Source of the DNA: Candidatus Amarobacter glycogenicus
Lineage (GTDB): Bacteria; Chloroflexota; Dehalococcoidia; Tepidiformales; Tepidiformaceae
Reading direction: 5' to 3'
DNA length: 64,000 nt
Assembly: GCA_016719395.1 (NCBI GenBank)
Contig: JADJZF010000015.1
Span: 62,001-126,000, forward strand
Positions 25,811 to 34,234 of this stretch are shown here, piece after piece (position 1 is the stretch's first letter; every line of letters starts with the position of its first letter). A program made the position numbers and the translations under genes. Under the pieces are notes generated by a model. It had not been told where the DNA came from, ran no database searches, and was given only the letters and a program-made list of their open reading frames with translations.

Positions 25811-27121
25811 GTGACGGTAGTGTCTCCGAAGGAGAGCCCGCCGCTTGGCGTGATCATGCCCTTCTTCGTAGTGGCTCCGCTCGGCCTCGCCGCTGCCGGG
25901 CTCATGCTTCTGCTCGCCGGCCACGACGCCTTCCTCGCCGTCAACGTGCCCAGGGTAGTTGCCGCCACGCACGCCGCAGTGCTCGGGTGGCTCACGCTCA
26001 CGATCATGGGCGCCATCTACCAGCTTGGCCCCGCGGTTTTCGGTGGCCGGCTCATCTCGCTGCGATTGGTTCGCCTCCAATTCGCCACCCATGTGATTTC
26101 GGTGGTTGGTTTCATCCTCGTTCTCGAACGATGGAACGTGATGGCGATGAGTGTATTCGGGAGCGGAATCGTCATTTCGTTTATCTTGTTTCTGGTAAGT
26201 GCGATACCGGCCGTCCAAGCCTTCCGGCGAGGGTCGGTAGTCCGGGCCTATGTTTCCACCGGAATGGTCTTCCTTGTCGCCGTCGCATGCGTAGGTGCCA
26301 CGTACCTCGGGACATTGGAGCATCTCTGGTTCCCGGTGACGCAGGGGCGCCTTTCCGGGCACGCCCATCTGGGCCTGTTGGGCTGGCTCGGCATCATGGT
26401 GATGGGTGTCTCCTACCAACTAGTTCCGATGTTCCAGGTCGTGCCCAAAGGCACTCCGCGATTTGCCCTCGCGGCCCTCGCAACAACCGCCGTCGCCACG
26501 AGCGCCGGCGCCATAACGCTCATGACTGACCCGGCGATGCCCGTGAGAGTGGCTGTCGCGGTCGCCATGGCCGCCGGGCCGGCCCTCTGGTTCTACGACG
26601 TCGCCCGAATGCTCAGGACGCGTTCGCGAAGGGTGGCCGACATCCACACCCGTGCGACGGTGCTCGCCCTCGCTTTCCTGGTCCTCGCCGCCATACTCGG
26701 TGTCCTCGCAGCCATTGGCGAACCGGTGAGCCCGGGGGGGGACCCCGCTCGCCTGCAGCTCGCATACGGCATCGTCGCAATCGGCGGCTGGGCAGGTACG
26801 TCCGCGATCGGCAACAGCTTCAAAATCGTGCCGTTCCTCGTTTGGAATGCTCGTTACCGCGAACGCGCGGGACTCGAACCGGTGCCGCTTGTGGCGGCGC
26901 TTGTCAGCGAAACATGGACACACGCCACCCTCGTGATTCACGCCCTGGCGGTGGTCCTTCTGGCAGGTGCGGCACTCCTCGGCCAGCTGACCCTGTTCCG
27001 CGCTGGCGGGCTTCTCCTCGCGCTTGGGGGTTTGAGTGAGTGCCGGGTGTTGCTTTCGATTCTCATTCAGCGGCCGGCCGTGCAACGCGGTTCGGCGCAG
27101 GCAGGGCAGGTGACCAGGTGA
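25811..27121 (+). CDS. Heme-copper-oxidase subunit I-like membrane protein (12 helices)
   Basis: 436 residues, GTG start. About twelve hydrophobic helices. Histidines sit where heme ligands would be in minimal cbb3/NorB-like proteins: ATHAAVLGWLTLTIMGAIYQL near residue 53 and SGHAHLGLLGWLGIMVMGVSYQL near residue 185, two related H-x(n)-LGW-x-G-I/M-x(n)-YQL blocks. These fit the subunit-I-like family found beside DUF2249 and MIP18 genes in nitrogen-oxide loci. It may bind heme in the membrane and handle NO or quinol, but that is inference. The stop overlaps the next gene by 4 bases (GTGA). Confidence 0.65.
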   Translation: MTVVSPKESPPLGVIMPFFVVAPLGLAAAGLMLLLAGHDAFLAVNVPRVVAATHAAVLGWLTLTIMGAIYQLGPAVFGGRLISLRLVRLQFATHVISVVGFILVLERWNVMAMSVFGSGIVISFILFLVSAIPAVQAFRRGSVVRAYVSTGMVFLVAVACVGATYLGTLEHLWFPVTQGRLSGHAHLGLLGWLGIMVMGVSYQLVPMFQVVPKGTPRFALAALATTAVATSAGAITLMTDPAMPVRVAVAVAMAAGPALWFYDVARMLRTRSRRVADIHTRATVLALAFLVLAAILGVLAAIGEPVSPGGDPARLQLAYGIVAIGGWAGTSAIGNSFKIVPFLVWNARYRERAGLEPVPLVAALVSETWTHATLVIHALAVVLLAGAALLGQLTLFRAGGLLLALGGLSECRVLLSILIQRPAVQRGSAQAGQVTR

Positions 27122-27420
27122 ACCCTTCAGATCTAGCAGCAGCTCTTGGCGAAGTCCTCGATCCCGAACTCGGGATAGATGTCGTTTCCCTCGGCCTCAT
27201 CTACAACATCCAGGTCGACGAAGACGTTGTGGCGGTGGAAATGACGATGACCACCCCGGACTGCCCGATGGGCAGCACTATTGCCGGGATGGCTGCGTCC
27301 CGGCTAAACCGCGCCGCCGATGGACGTCAGGTCAAGCTCGACCTGGTATTCGAACCCGAGTGGAACATTCGCATGGCGAGCCCCGCTGCGCTGCGACATC
27401 TCGGGTTGCCGGTGGGCTAA
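27118..27420 (+). CDS. MIP18/DUF59 family Fe-S assembly factor
   Basis: 100 residues, GTG overlapping the previous stop by 4 bases. It has the family pattern LGEVLDPELGIDVVSLGLIYNI, VEMTMTTPDCPMGSTIAGMA with the conserved Cys in DCPMG, and the C-terminal FEPEWNIRMASPAALRHLG. SufT/PaaD-like proteins of this family help mature Fe-S proteins. Its position beside an Fe-S molybdoenzyme operon fits that job. The stop overlaps the convergent Crp/Fnr gene by four bases. Confidence 0.92.
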   Translation: MNPSDLAAALGEVLDPELGIDVVSLGLIYNIQVDEDVVAVEMTMTTPDCPMGSTIAGMAASRLNRAADGRQVKLDLVFEPEWNIRMASPAALRHLGLPVG

Positions 27421-28100
27421 AGCATCTGGCGAAGAGCACGGAGGTCGCGCACCAGGATTTCCTTGCGGCGGACTTCGACGATGCCGTCAGTCTCCATGAC
27501 GTGAAGGGTCCGGCTTACAACCTCCCGCACGCTGCCGACCAGCGCCGCAAGGTCGTGAAGGGTGACAGTCCGCGAGACGAGGATCCCTTCGGGTGTCTCT
27601 CGGCCTTCCTCGCGGGCGGTGAGATAGATGTAGCGGGCGACCCGTTGCTGCACCGTCTGCAGGCTGATCTGCTCCACCAGCTCCGTGAACGACCGGAGCC
27701 GCTTCGCAAAATGGTTCAGCACGTCGAGTGCGATCGCTGGCCGCGTGTCTACCAGTCTGCGGAAGACCGCGGAAGGCACCAGGACGATCTGCGACTCTTC
27801 CAGTGTCTCGACATGCGCCGGGTTCGGTCCACCGTCAAAGACGGGCACTTCCCCAAAAGTATCGCCGGCCTGGAGGAGGCGCATGATCTGTTCGCGTCCT
27901 TCAGGTCCGGTGCGAAAGAGCCTCGCACGTCCGTGCAACAACTGGTAGAAGCCCCTGCAGGGTTCGCCTTCTACGGTGACCATCTCGCGCGGCTGGTACG
28001 AGCGCACCACGAGCTCTCCGGAAAGCTTCTCTGCGTCGGCGAGGGTGAGGGTCGCCAGGTGAGGGATATTGAGGACGTCGTGTCCCGTGAATGCGGCCAT
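27417..28100 (-). CDS. Crp/Fnr family transcriptional regulator
   Basis: 227 residues from ATG 28100; a GTG at 28139 gives 13 more. The cyclic-nucleotide-binding-like barrel (REMVTVEGEPCRGFYQLLHGRARLF; GDTFGEVPVFDGG) is followed by the long dimer helix and a winged helix whose recognition part is LHDLAALVGSVREVVSRTLHVMETDGIVEV. There are no N-terminal cysteines for an FNR-type cluster, so a CRP or redox-independent type is likely. A consensus TGTGA-N6-TCACG site lies 44 bases upstream of its ATG, so it probably controls itself and the divergent molybdoenzyme operon. Confidence 0.93.
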   Translation of the reverse strand: MAAFTGHDVLNIPHLATLTLADAEKLSGELVVRSYQPREMVTVEGEPCRGFYQLLHGRARLFRTGPEGREQIMRLLQAGDTFGEVPVFDGGPNPAHVETLEESQIVLVPSAVFRRLVDTRPAIALDVLNHFAKRLRSFTELVEQISLQTVQQRVARYIYLTAREEGRETPEGILVSRTVTLHDLAALVGSVREVVSRTLHVMETDGIVEVRRKEILVRDLRALRQML

Positions 28101-28143
28101 TTGGACATGAGTATGCACCCGTTCGGGCCTTGGCCGCACATCT

Positions 28144-28159
28144 CGTGATGAATGTCACA
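28144..28159. promoter_or_regulatory. CRP-type operator (TGTGA-N6-TCACG)
   Basis: On the minus strand the site reads TGTGACATTCATCACG, with both half-sites of the CRP consensus at the standard 6-base spacing. It lies between the divergent crp-like gene and the MobB-FmdE/molybdoenzyme operon. Confidence 0.7.
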
Positions 28160-28338
28160 TTCCCTGAGATCGAACGCGCTCAGTCTGTGCGCATGGATGC
28201 CGCCCAAACGTTTCCGGCCGACGAGACCAACGACTGGGCAGGGCGTCCAAGAGGTCTCCAGATTCGGTACGAATGGCCATCGACTCAGGCTGTCCGGATC
28301 GCGAGTCTTCGCCGAGTAAAGGCAGGAGCAGCGTAACC

Positions 28339-29421
28339 GTGACCACCAGTTCGCAAGCTCAGGTCCGCCCCTCCGAGATCCGCGCGCCGCGGCCGTTTGT
28401 CGGCCCTGCCGTCATCGCCGTGCGTGGCCCCTCCCGTTCAGGTAAGACCACAATGTGCGAGCGGCTCATCCCCGCCCTCACGACAGAAGGTCTTCGTGTG
28501 GCGTGGTTTAAGCGGACACACCACACCGTGGACCTTCCGGGAAAAGCATCGGATCGTGTCTGGCTATCGAGTCCCGCAGCCAGCGTCGTCCGCGCAACGG
28601 ACCGGCTGCTGCTGACCTTGCCGCCTGGCGGCTCGCAACCACAGGACATGCTCGCCCAGCTCCCAGCAGGTATCGATGTCGTCCTGTTCGAGACGCACGA
28701 GCCGCTCCCCTACCCGACGATTCTCTCCAGCCAGCTCGACCCTGAGCCATCCGAGAACGTGCTCGGTCGCTGGTCGCTTTACCACGAAGACGCCGCCGTG
28801 CTCACGGCGATGCCTGAGATCCGTAAGTGGCTCCCGGCTGATCGCGAACTCGATATGGCCATGCGAGCTGCGCTGAAGCTCCATGGTGGTCACGGCTGCG
28901 CCGGGCTGATCCTCGGCACCCGCCTGGCACTTACCGGCGCCGCTGCGCTGGGCATCGAAGTGCCGGATACGAAGAAGCGACTTATCGTCGTGAGCGAAAC
29001 CGACCGCTGCGCGGTCGATGGTATTCAGGCTGTCACGGGCTGCCGCCCGGGCAAACGAACGCTCCGTTTACTCGACTTCGGGAAGCTTGCGGCAAGCTTT
29101 CTCGACGAGCACACGGGACGTTCTGTCCGGGTGGCAGCCCGTGGCGACCTTCGCGAGCGCGTTGGCGCTACCGGCGAAGGTCGCCATGAGATTCAGCGGG
29201 CGGCGTATGCGGCCTGGCCCACTGAAGATCTGTTCACTGTCCGCGACACCCCGCTTTCCTTGTCCCAGTACGATCGCCCCGGCCCTCCGAGGGCGCGGGT
29301 GCTGTGCGTAACGTGTGGCGAGGAAGTCTCGGACGGCCGCCACCTTCAAGCCGAACTTGGTCCACAGTGCCGCCCCTGCAGGGCAGGCCTTGACACCCGG
29401 AACAAAGGAGCCCTGTTGTGA
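28339..29421 (+). CDS. MobB-FmdE fusion protein (molybdenum cofactor / molybdoenzyme maturation)
   Basis: 360 residues from a GTG after GGCAGGAG. Residues 20-165: MobB-like P-loop GTPase (AVIAVRGPSRSGKTTMCERL, Walker A at 30-38; then LRVAWFKRTHHT and DVVLFETHE). Residues 178-265: FmdE-like domain with GGHGCAGLILGTRLALTG and VVSETDRCAVDGIQAVTGCRPGKRTL. C-terminus: zinc ribbon CVTC(x17)CRPC. MobB helps attach the nucleotide to molybdopterin; FmdE occurs with Mo/W formylmethanofuran dehydrogenases and formate dehydrogenases. Its stop overlaps the alpha-subunit start, pointing to dedicated cofactor loading of this enzyme. Confidence 0.88.
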   Translation: MTTSSQAQVRPSEIRAPRPFVGPAVIAVRGPSRSGKTTMCERLIPALTTEGLRVAWFKRTHHTVDLPGKASDRVWLSSPAASVVRATDRLLLTLPPGGSQPQDMLAQLPAGIDVVLFETHEPLPYPTILSSQLDPEPSENVLGRWSLYHEDAAVLTAMPEIRKWLPADRELDMAMRAALKLHGGHGCAGLILGTRLALTGAAALGIEVPDTKKRLIVVSETDRCAVDGIQAVTGCRPGKRTLRLLDFGKLAASFLDEHTGRSVRVAARGDLRERVGATGEGRHEIQRAAYAAWPTEDLFTVRDTPLSLSQYDRPGPPRARVLCVTCGEEVSDGRHLQAELGPQCRPCRAGLDTRNKGALL

Positions 29422-32400
29422 TGGATCGAAGAGGATTCCTGAAACTCACTTCGGGCGTCGCCGCGGCAGCCACCGCGGTGTACGTCGAGCGGAAAATGGC
29501 GTTCTTGCAGGCGGCGCCGGGGATCACCCAGCCGCTGCAGTACTACCCCAATCGCGGCTGGGAGCGTGGGAAGTTCTCGACCAATGCCTGGAACCCTCGC
29601 GGCTGCAACAAGGGCGCGACCCTCACCCGCCGCGTCTACGGCCCTTACCGCTTGAAGGGGCCGATGATCCGGGCCGGCTGGAAGAAGTGGGCCGATGACG
29701 GCTTCCCGGGGCTCACTCCCGAGCTCCGAACGAAATACAAGTTCGATTCCCGCGGCACCGACACCTTCGTCAAGATGAACTGGGACGACACGTTCAAGTA
29801 CGCCGCTCGGGGACTTCAAGCTGTTGCGAAACGCTACTCCGGCGAGGAAGGCAAGAAGGTCCTCCTCTCGGAGGGCTACCAGCCGGAAATGGTCGACGCC
29901 GTCGAAGGCGCCGGGACCCGCACGTTCAAGCTGCGCGGCGGCATGGGCCTGCTTGGTGTCATGGGCAAGTACGGCATGTACCGCAACTCCAACATGATGG
30001 CCCTGCTCGATGTCCACGTCCGCGGGGTCAAGCCCGAGGAGTCGAAGGGCGGGCGAAACTGGTCCAACTACACCTGGCACGGCGACCAGGCCCCCGGCGT
30101 CCCGTTTGTGACCGGCCTCCAGAACCCCGACTGCGACTTCAACGACATGCGCAACGCCAAACTCCATGTTGGCGTCGGGAAGAACCTCGTCGAGAACAAG
30201 ATGGCCGACGCCCACTTCTTCATCGAGATGATGGAACGCGGCGGCAAGATTGTGACGATTACTCCTGAATACAGCCCCCCGGCAACGAAGGCCGACTACT
30301 GGATGCCCTGCCGTCCGGGCCTCGGCGACCTCGCGATCTTCCTCGCGGTCACCAAGCTCCTCATGGACCGCAACCTGTACGACGCTCCGTTCGTCAAGCA
30401 GTTCACGGACTTTCCGCTGATCTTGCGCGCGGACACGTTGAAGCGGCTCGATCCCAAGGACGTGTTCGCCGGTTACACCCCGTCGCTCGACCCCAACGGC
30501 CCGAGCTACAAGATTCAGGGCATCACCAAGGAGCAGTACGCCAAGCTCCAGGACTACGTCGTGTACGACGCAAACACCAAGTCCCTCAAAGCCCTGAACC
30601 GGGACGATGTGGGGGCCAACCTCGACAAGAAGGGCATCGACCCCGACCTCGAGTACAAGGGAACAGTGAAGACGCTCGACGGAAAGACGGTCGAGGTCCT
30701 GACCCTCTGGCAGGCGTATCGCCAGCATCTGGCCGATTACGACGTCGCCACCGCTGCCGAAATCAGCGGCTCACCCGCGAACCTGATCGAACAGCTCGCC
30801 ATCGACCTCGCAACAATCAAGCCGGCAGCTATCCACGTCGGTGAAGGCATCAACCACTGGTTCCACGCGACCATGCACAACCGCGCCGTCCACCTGCCGC
30901 TCATGCTCACGGGCAACATCGGCAAGCCGGGCGCGGGTGTCTACTCCTGGGCCGGCAACTACAAGGCTGCGCTCTTCCAGGGTACCCCGGCGACAGGTCC
31001 CGGCTTCAAGGGCTGGATCGCCGAGGACCCGTTCGAGATGAACCTCGACGATACGGCGAAGGGCAAGGATATCCACGCCCACGCGTACACGAAGGATGAA
31101 GAGCCGGCCTACTGGGACCACGGCGACCAGGCGCTCATCGTCGAAACGCCGAAGTTCGGCCGCAAGAACTTCACCGGCAAGTCGCACATGCCTTCGCCCA
31201 CGAAGGTCCTGTGGACGACGAACGTCAACATCATCAACAACGCCAAGTGGCTCTACGGCATCCTCTTCAACACCCTGCCGCGCATGGACATGATCATGAC
31301 GCAGGACATCGAGATGACGCTCTCCTGCGAGTACTCCGACTTCATCCTTCCCGCCAACTCCTGGCTGGAGATGGAACAGGTCGAAGTCACCGCATCGTGC
31401 CAGAACCCCTTCCTCCAGATCTGGAGGGGCGGCGTGAAGCCGATGTTCGATACCAAGGACGACATCTCAATCATGGCCGGTGTCGCCAAGGCGCTCGCCG
31501 AACTCACCGGCGATAAGCGCTTCTCCGATTACTGGAAGTTCGCTCTCGAAGGCCGCACCGAGGTCTACATGCAGCGCCTGTTGGACAGCTCGGGCACGAC
31601 GAACGGCTACTCCGTGGACGACATTATGGACGGCAAGTACGGTGAGCCCGGCTCAGCCCTCCTGATGTTCCAAACGTACCCGCGCATCCCGTACTGGGAG
31701 CAGGTCCACAGCAGCATGCCGTTCCACACCGATACGGGGCGCATGAACTCGTACTGCGACATCCCCGAGGCCATCGACTACGGCGAGAACTTCATCGTCC
31801 ACCGTGAAGGCCCGGAAGCAACGCCTTACCTCCCGAACGTCATTGTGAGTTCGAACCCGCTCATTCGGCCGAACGACTACGGTATTCCGGAGAACGACAT
31901 GGACCCCGAACGCCGCACGGTGCGGAACATCCGGAAGCCATGGGCCGAGGTGAAGAAGACGAAGAACCCGCTCTGGGAAGCCGGGTACAACTTCTACTTC
32001 CTCACGCCCAAGTCACGTCACACCGTCCACTCATCCTGGGCCGTGACTGACTGGATGAACCTCTGGTCGAACAACTTCGCAGACCCCTACCGGGCAGACA
32101 AACGGATGGCGAGCGTCGGCGACCAGCAGTTGCACATGAACCCGACGGACGCAGCCAAGCTCGGTCTCGTCGACGGCGACTACGTATGGGTCGATGCCAA
32201 CCCGGCCGACCGGCCGTACATCGGCTGGAAAGCCGACGACCCGCACTACAAAGTCGCCAGGCTCATGCTCCGGGTGAAGTTCAACCCGGCGTACCCGCCC
32301 GGGGTTGTCATGACGAAGCACGGCGGATTCGGCGCCACGGAAAAAACGGTGCTCGCGCACGAAACGCGTGCGGATGGCCGTGCGACTTCCGCCGACACCG

Positions 32401-32714
32401 GCTACCAGTCCAACTTCCGATATGGCTCTCAACAGAGCGTGACCAAGGACTGGGCTATGCCGATGCACCAGACCGACACGCTCTTCCACAAGGCGAAGGT
32501 CGCCCAGGCATTCCTCTTCGGGGGCGAAGCCGACAACCACGGCATCAACACCGTGCCCAAGGAGACGCTCGTCAAGATCACCAAGGCTGAATCCGGTGGC
32601 CTCAACGGCGAAGGCGCCTGGGCGCCCGGTACCACCGGCATGACCCCGGGGAACGAAAGCGCCCTCATGAAGAAGTACATCAGTGGTGGGCTCACCACGG
32701 TGAAGAAGGCCTGA
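29418..32714 (+). CDS. Molybdopterin oxidoreductase alpha subunit, nitrite-oxidoreductase/nitrate-reductase (type II DMSOR) like, lacking FS0
   Basis: 1098 residues; start GTG 29418 or the adjacent ATG 29421. The N-terminus has a twin-arginine-type signal (DRRGFLKLTSGVAAAATA), implying export with its beta partner. NXR-like landmarks: QYYPNRGWE, WNPRGCNKG, RRVYGPYRLKGPMIR, WHGDQAPGVPF (D223 is the likely Mo ligand), VGKNLVENKMADAHFFIE and ITPEYSPPATKADYW. It would bind Mo-bisMGD and exchange two electrons with a nitrogen oxide or related oxyanion. Between residues 49 and 56 about 60 residues that normally carry the His/Cys ligands of the first Fe-S cluster are missing; only C63 is present here. 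The gap is in frame. Substrate direction cannot be told. Confidence 0.88.
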   Translation: MMDRRGFLKLTSGVAAAATAVYVERKMAFLQAAPGITQPLQYYPNRGWERGKFSTNAWNPRGCNKGATLTRRVYGPYRLKGPMIRAGWKKWADDGFPGLTPELRTKYKFDSRGTDTFVKMNWDDTFKYAARGLQAVAKRYSGEEGKKVLLSEGYQPEMVDAVEGAGTRTFKLRGGMGLLGVMGKYGMYRNSNMMALLDVHVRGVKPEESKGGRNWSNYTWHGDQAPGVPFVTGLQNPDCDFNDMRNAKLHVGVGKNLVENKMADAHFFIEMMERGGKIVTITPEYSPPATKADYWMPCRPGLGDLAIFLAVTKLLMDRNLYDAPFVKQFTDFPLILRADTLKRLDPKDVFAGYTPSLDPNGPSYKIQGITKEQYAKLQDYVVYDANTKSLKALNRDDVGANLDKKGIDPDLEYKGTVKTLDGKTVEVLTLWQAYRQHLADYDVATAAEISGSPANLIEQLAIDLATIKPAAIHVGEGINHWFHATMHNRAVHLPLMLTGNIGKPGAGVYSWAGNYKAALFQGTPATGPGFKGWIAEDPFEMNLDDTAKGKDIHAHAYTKDEEPAYWDHGDQALIVETPKFGRKNFTGKSHMPSPTKVLWTTNVNIINNAKWLYGILFNTLPRMDMIMTQDIEMTLSCEYSDFILPANSWLEMEQVEVTASCQNPFLQIWRGGVKPMFDTKDDISIMAGVAKALAELTGDKRFSDYWKFALEGRTEVYMQRLLDSSGTTNGYSVDDIMDGKYGEPGSALLMFQTYPRIPYWEQVHSSMPFHTDTGRMNSYCDIPEAIDYGENFIVHREGPEATPYLPNVIVSSNPLIRPNDYGIPENDMDPERRTVRNIRKPWAEVKKTKNPLWEAGYNFYFLTPKSRHTVHSSWAVTDWMNLWSNNFADPYRADKRMASVGDQQLHMNPTDAAKLGLVDGDYVWVDANPADRPYIGWKADDPHYKVARLMLRVKFNPAYPPGVVMTKHGGFGATEKTVLAHETRADGRATSADTGYQSNFRYGSQQSVTKDWAMPMHQTDTLFHKAKVAQAFLFGGEADNHGINTVPKETLVKITKAESGGLNGEGAWAPGTTGMTPGNESALMKKYISGGLTTVKKA

Positions 32715-32715
32715 G

Positions 32716-32991
32716 GTGGCTGAAAAAGACTTCGAATCCGATGACCCGTACGAGTTCGTCGGCGTGCGCTACCCGGCCGAGCCGGGCACCGACCCCGACG
32801 AAATCATGGCCCGGTGTTTCATCGAGGAATATGCCCTGATGGGCATGCCACGCGACCGGATCATGCGAATGTTCGCCTCGCCCGCTTTCAACGGGACACA
32901 TTCAATCCTGCAACGGCGTGGCGTGGAGTTCATCCGCGCTATCGCCGAAGGGGTGTATGGCCGGCCGGCCGCGGAGGAAAGCCATGCCTGA
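32716..32991 (+). CDS. Small acidic protein between alpha and beta subunit genes, unknown function
   Basis: 91 residues, GTG one base after the alpha stop, and its own stop lies 8 bases inside the beta gene, so it is translationally coupled to both. Sequence: an acidic start (AEKDFESDDPYEFVGVRYPAE), then MARCFIEEYALMGMPRDRIMRMF and THSILQRRGVEFIRAIAEG, two predicted helices. No signal peptide, no cysteine pair. I do not recognise the family. Its position suggests an accessory or assembly subunit of the molybdoenzyme. Confidence 0.8.
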   Translation: MAEKDFESDDPYEFVGVRYPAEPGTDPDEIMARCFIEEYALMGMPRDRIMRMFASPAFNGTHSILQRRGVEFIRAIAEGVYGRPAAEESHA

Positions 32992-34222
32992 TGTCTACAA
33001 CTGGCAACTGGGCCGCAACATGTCGTACCGCTTCCAAACCGGTGCGCAAAAGCGCCAGTTCGCCGCCGTCTTCAACATCAACCGCTGTATCGCCTGTCAA
33101 ACCTGCACGATGGCGTGCAAGTCCACCTGGACGTTCTCGCCCGGGCAGGAACTGATGTGGTGGAACAACGTCGAGACGAAGCCGTACGGCGGATACCCCC
33201 AGCACTGGGACGCCAAGATCCTGGACCTCCAGGAACAGGCGAATCCCGGTAAACAAGTCTGGGATCCCAATAAGAAGGATGCGAAGAAGGCTCCCTACGG
33301 GACGTTCGAAGGGAAGACCATCTTCGAGACGGCCGATGGCGTGAACCAGCAAGCCACCGGTTACATCCCCACGGAAGACGAGTGGAAGGCGCCGAACATC
33401 TTCGAAGACACCGCCACGAAGTATTCCAAGGAAGGCGTCACCCTTCCTGAGCACTCCGGCTGGTTCTTCTACCTTCAGCGCATCTGCAACCACTGCACCT
33501 ACCCCGCTTGCGTCGCCGCTTGCCCGCGCAACGCCGCCTACAAGCGCGAGGAAGACGGCATCGTCCTCATCGACCAGCAGCGTTGCCGCGGCTACCGCAA
33601 GTGCGTAGAGGCCTGCCCCTACAAGAAGTCCATGTACCGCCCGAGCACGCGGACCTCGGAAAAGTGCATCGGCTGTTACCCGCGCGTCGAAGGCACAGAC
33701 CCCCTGACCGATGGACTCCCGATGGAAACGCGTTGCATGACGGCCTGCATCGGCAAGATCCGGCTTCAGGGTGTCGTGAACGTCGGCGCCGACGGGCAAT
33801 GGGTCGAAGACCGGCAGAACCCGCTCTACTACCTGGTCCACGTCGCGAAGATTGCGCTGCCGCTGTATCCGCAGTTCGGCACGCAGCCGAACGTGTACTA
33901 CATTCCGCCGCGCTGGGTGCCGCGAGCCCACCTCGAGCAGATGTTCGGCCCGGGCGTCCAGGCCGCTATCGATGCCTACACGAACCCCAGCCGCGAGACC
34001 CTCGCCGTGCTGCAGCTGTTCCGGGCGACCCAGGAGATCATCTTCTCCTACAAGATCGAACAGGGCCCGAAGACGGCGGAACTGACCATCGCCGGCCAGA
34101 AACGAGAAATCTACAACGACACGATCATCGGCTACAGCAGCAACGGCAAGGAAGTTGTCCGTGTGACAGTGGACGAGCCGCTCATCGAGCGTCCCGACCG
34201 CTTCGCGATGAATACGATTTAG
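32984..34222 (+). CDS. Fe-S beta subunit of the NXR/Nar-like molybdoenzyme
   Basis: 412 residues from ATG 32984 (SD GGAGGAAAG). Four cysteine groups bind the electron-transfer clusters: CIACQTCTMAC (residues 35-45), ICNHCTYPACVAACP, CRGYRKCVEACP and CIGC with ETRCMTAC. The tryptophan that converts one cluster to 3Fe-4S in Nar is not obvious. QKRQFAAVFNINRC and MSYRFQTG are NxrB-like, and the length is close to NxrB. It takes electrons from alpha and passes them to the heme gamma subunit. It has no signal of its own and would ride out with the Tat-exported alpha subunit. Confidence 0.93.
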   Translation: MPDVYNWQLGRNMSYRFQTGAQKRQFAAVFNINRCIACQTCTMACKSTWTFSPGQELMWWNNVETKPYGGYPQHWDAKILDLQEQANPGKQVWDPNKKDAKKAPYGTFEGKTIFETADGVNQQATGYIPTEDEWKAPNIFEDTATKYSKEGVTLPEHSGWFFYLQRICNHCTYPACVAACPRNAAYKREEDGIVLIDQQRCRGYRKCVEACPYKKSMYRPSTRTSEKCIGCYPRVEGTDPLTDGLPMETRCMTACIGKIRLQGVVNVGADGQWVEDRQNPLYYLVHVAKIALPLYPQFGTQPNVYYIPPRWVPRAHLEQMFGPGVQAAIDAYTNPSRETLAVLQLFRATQEIIFSYKIEQGPKTAELTIAGQKREIYNDTIIGYSSNGKEVVRVTVDEPLIERPDRFAMNTI

Positions 34223-34234
34223 GGAGGGATACCG

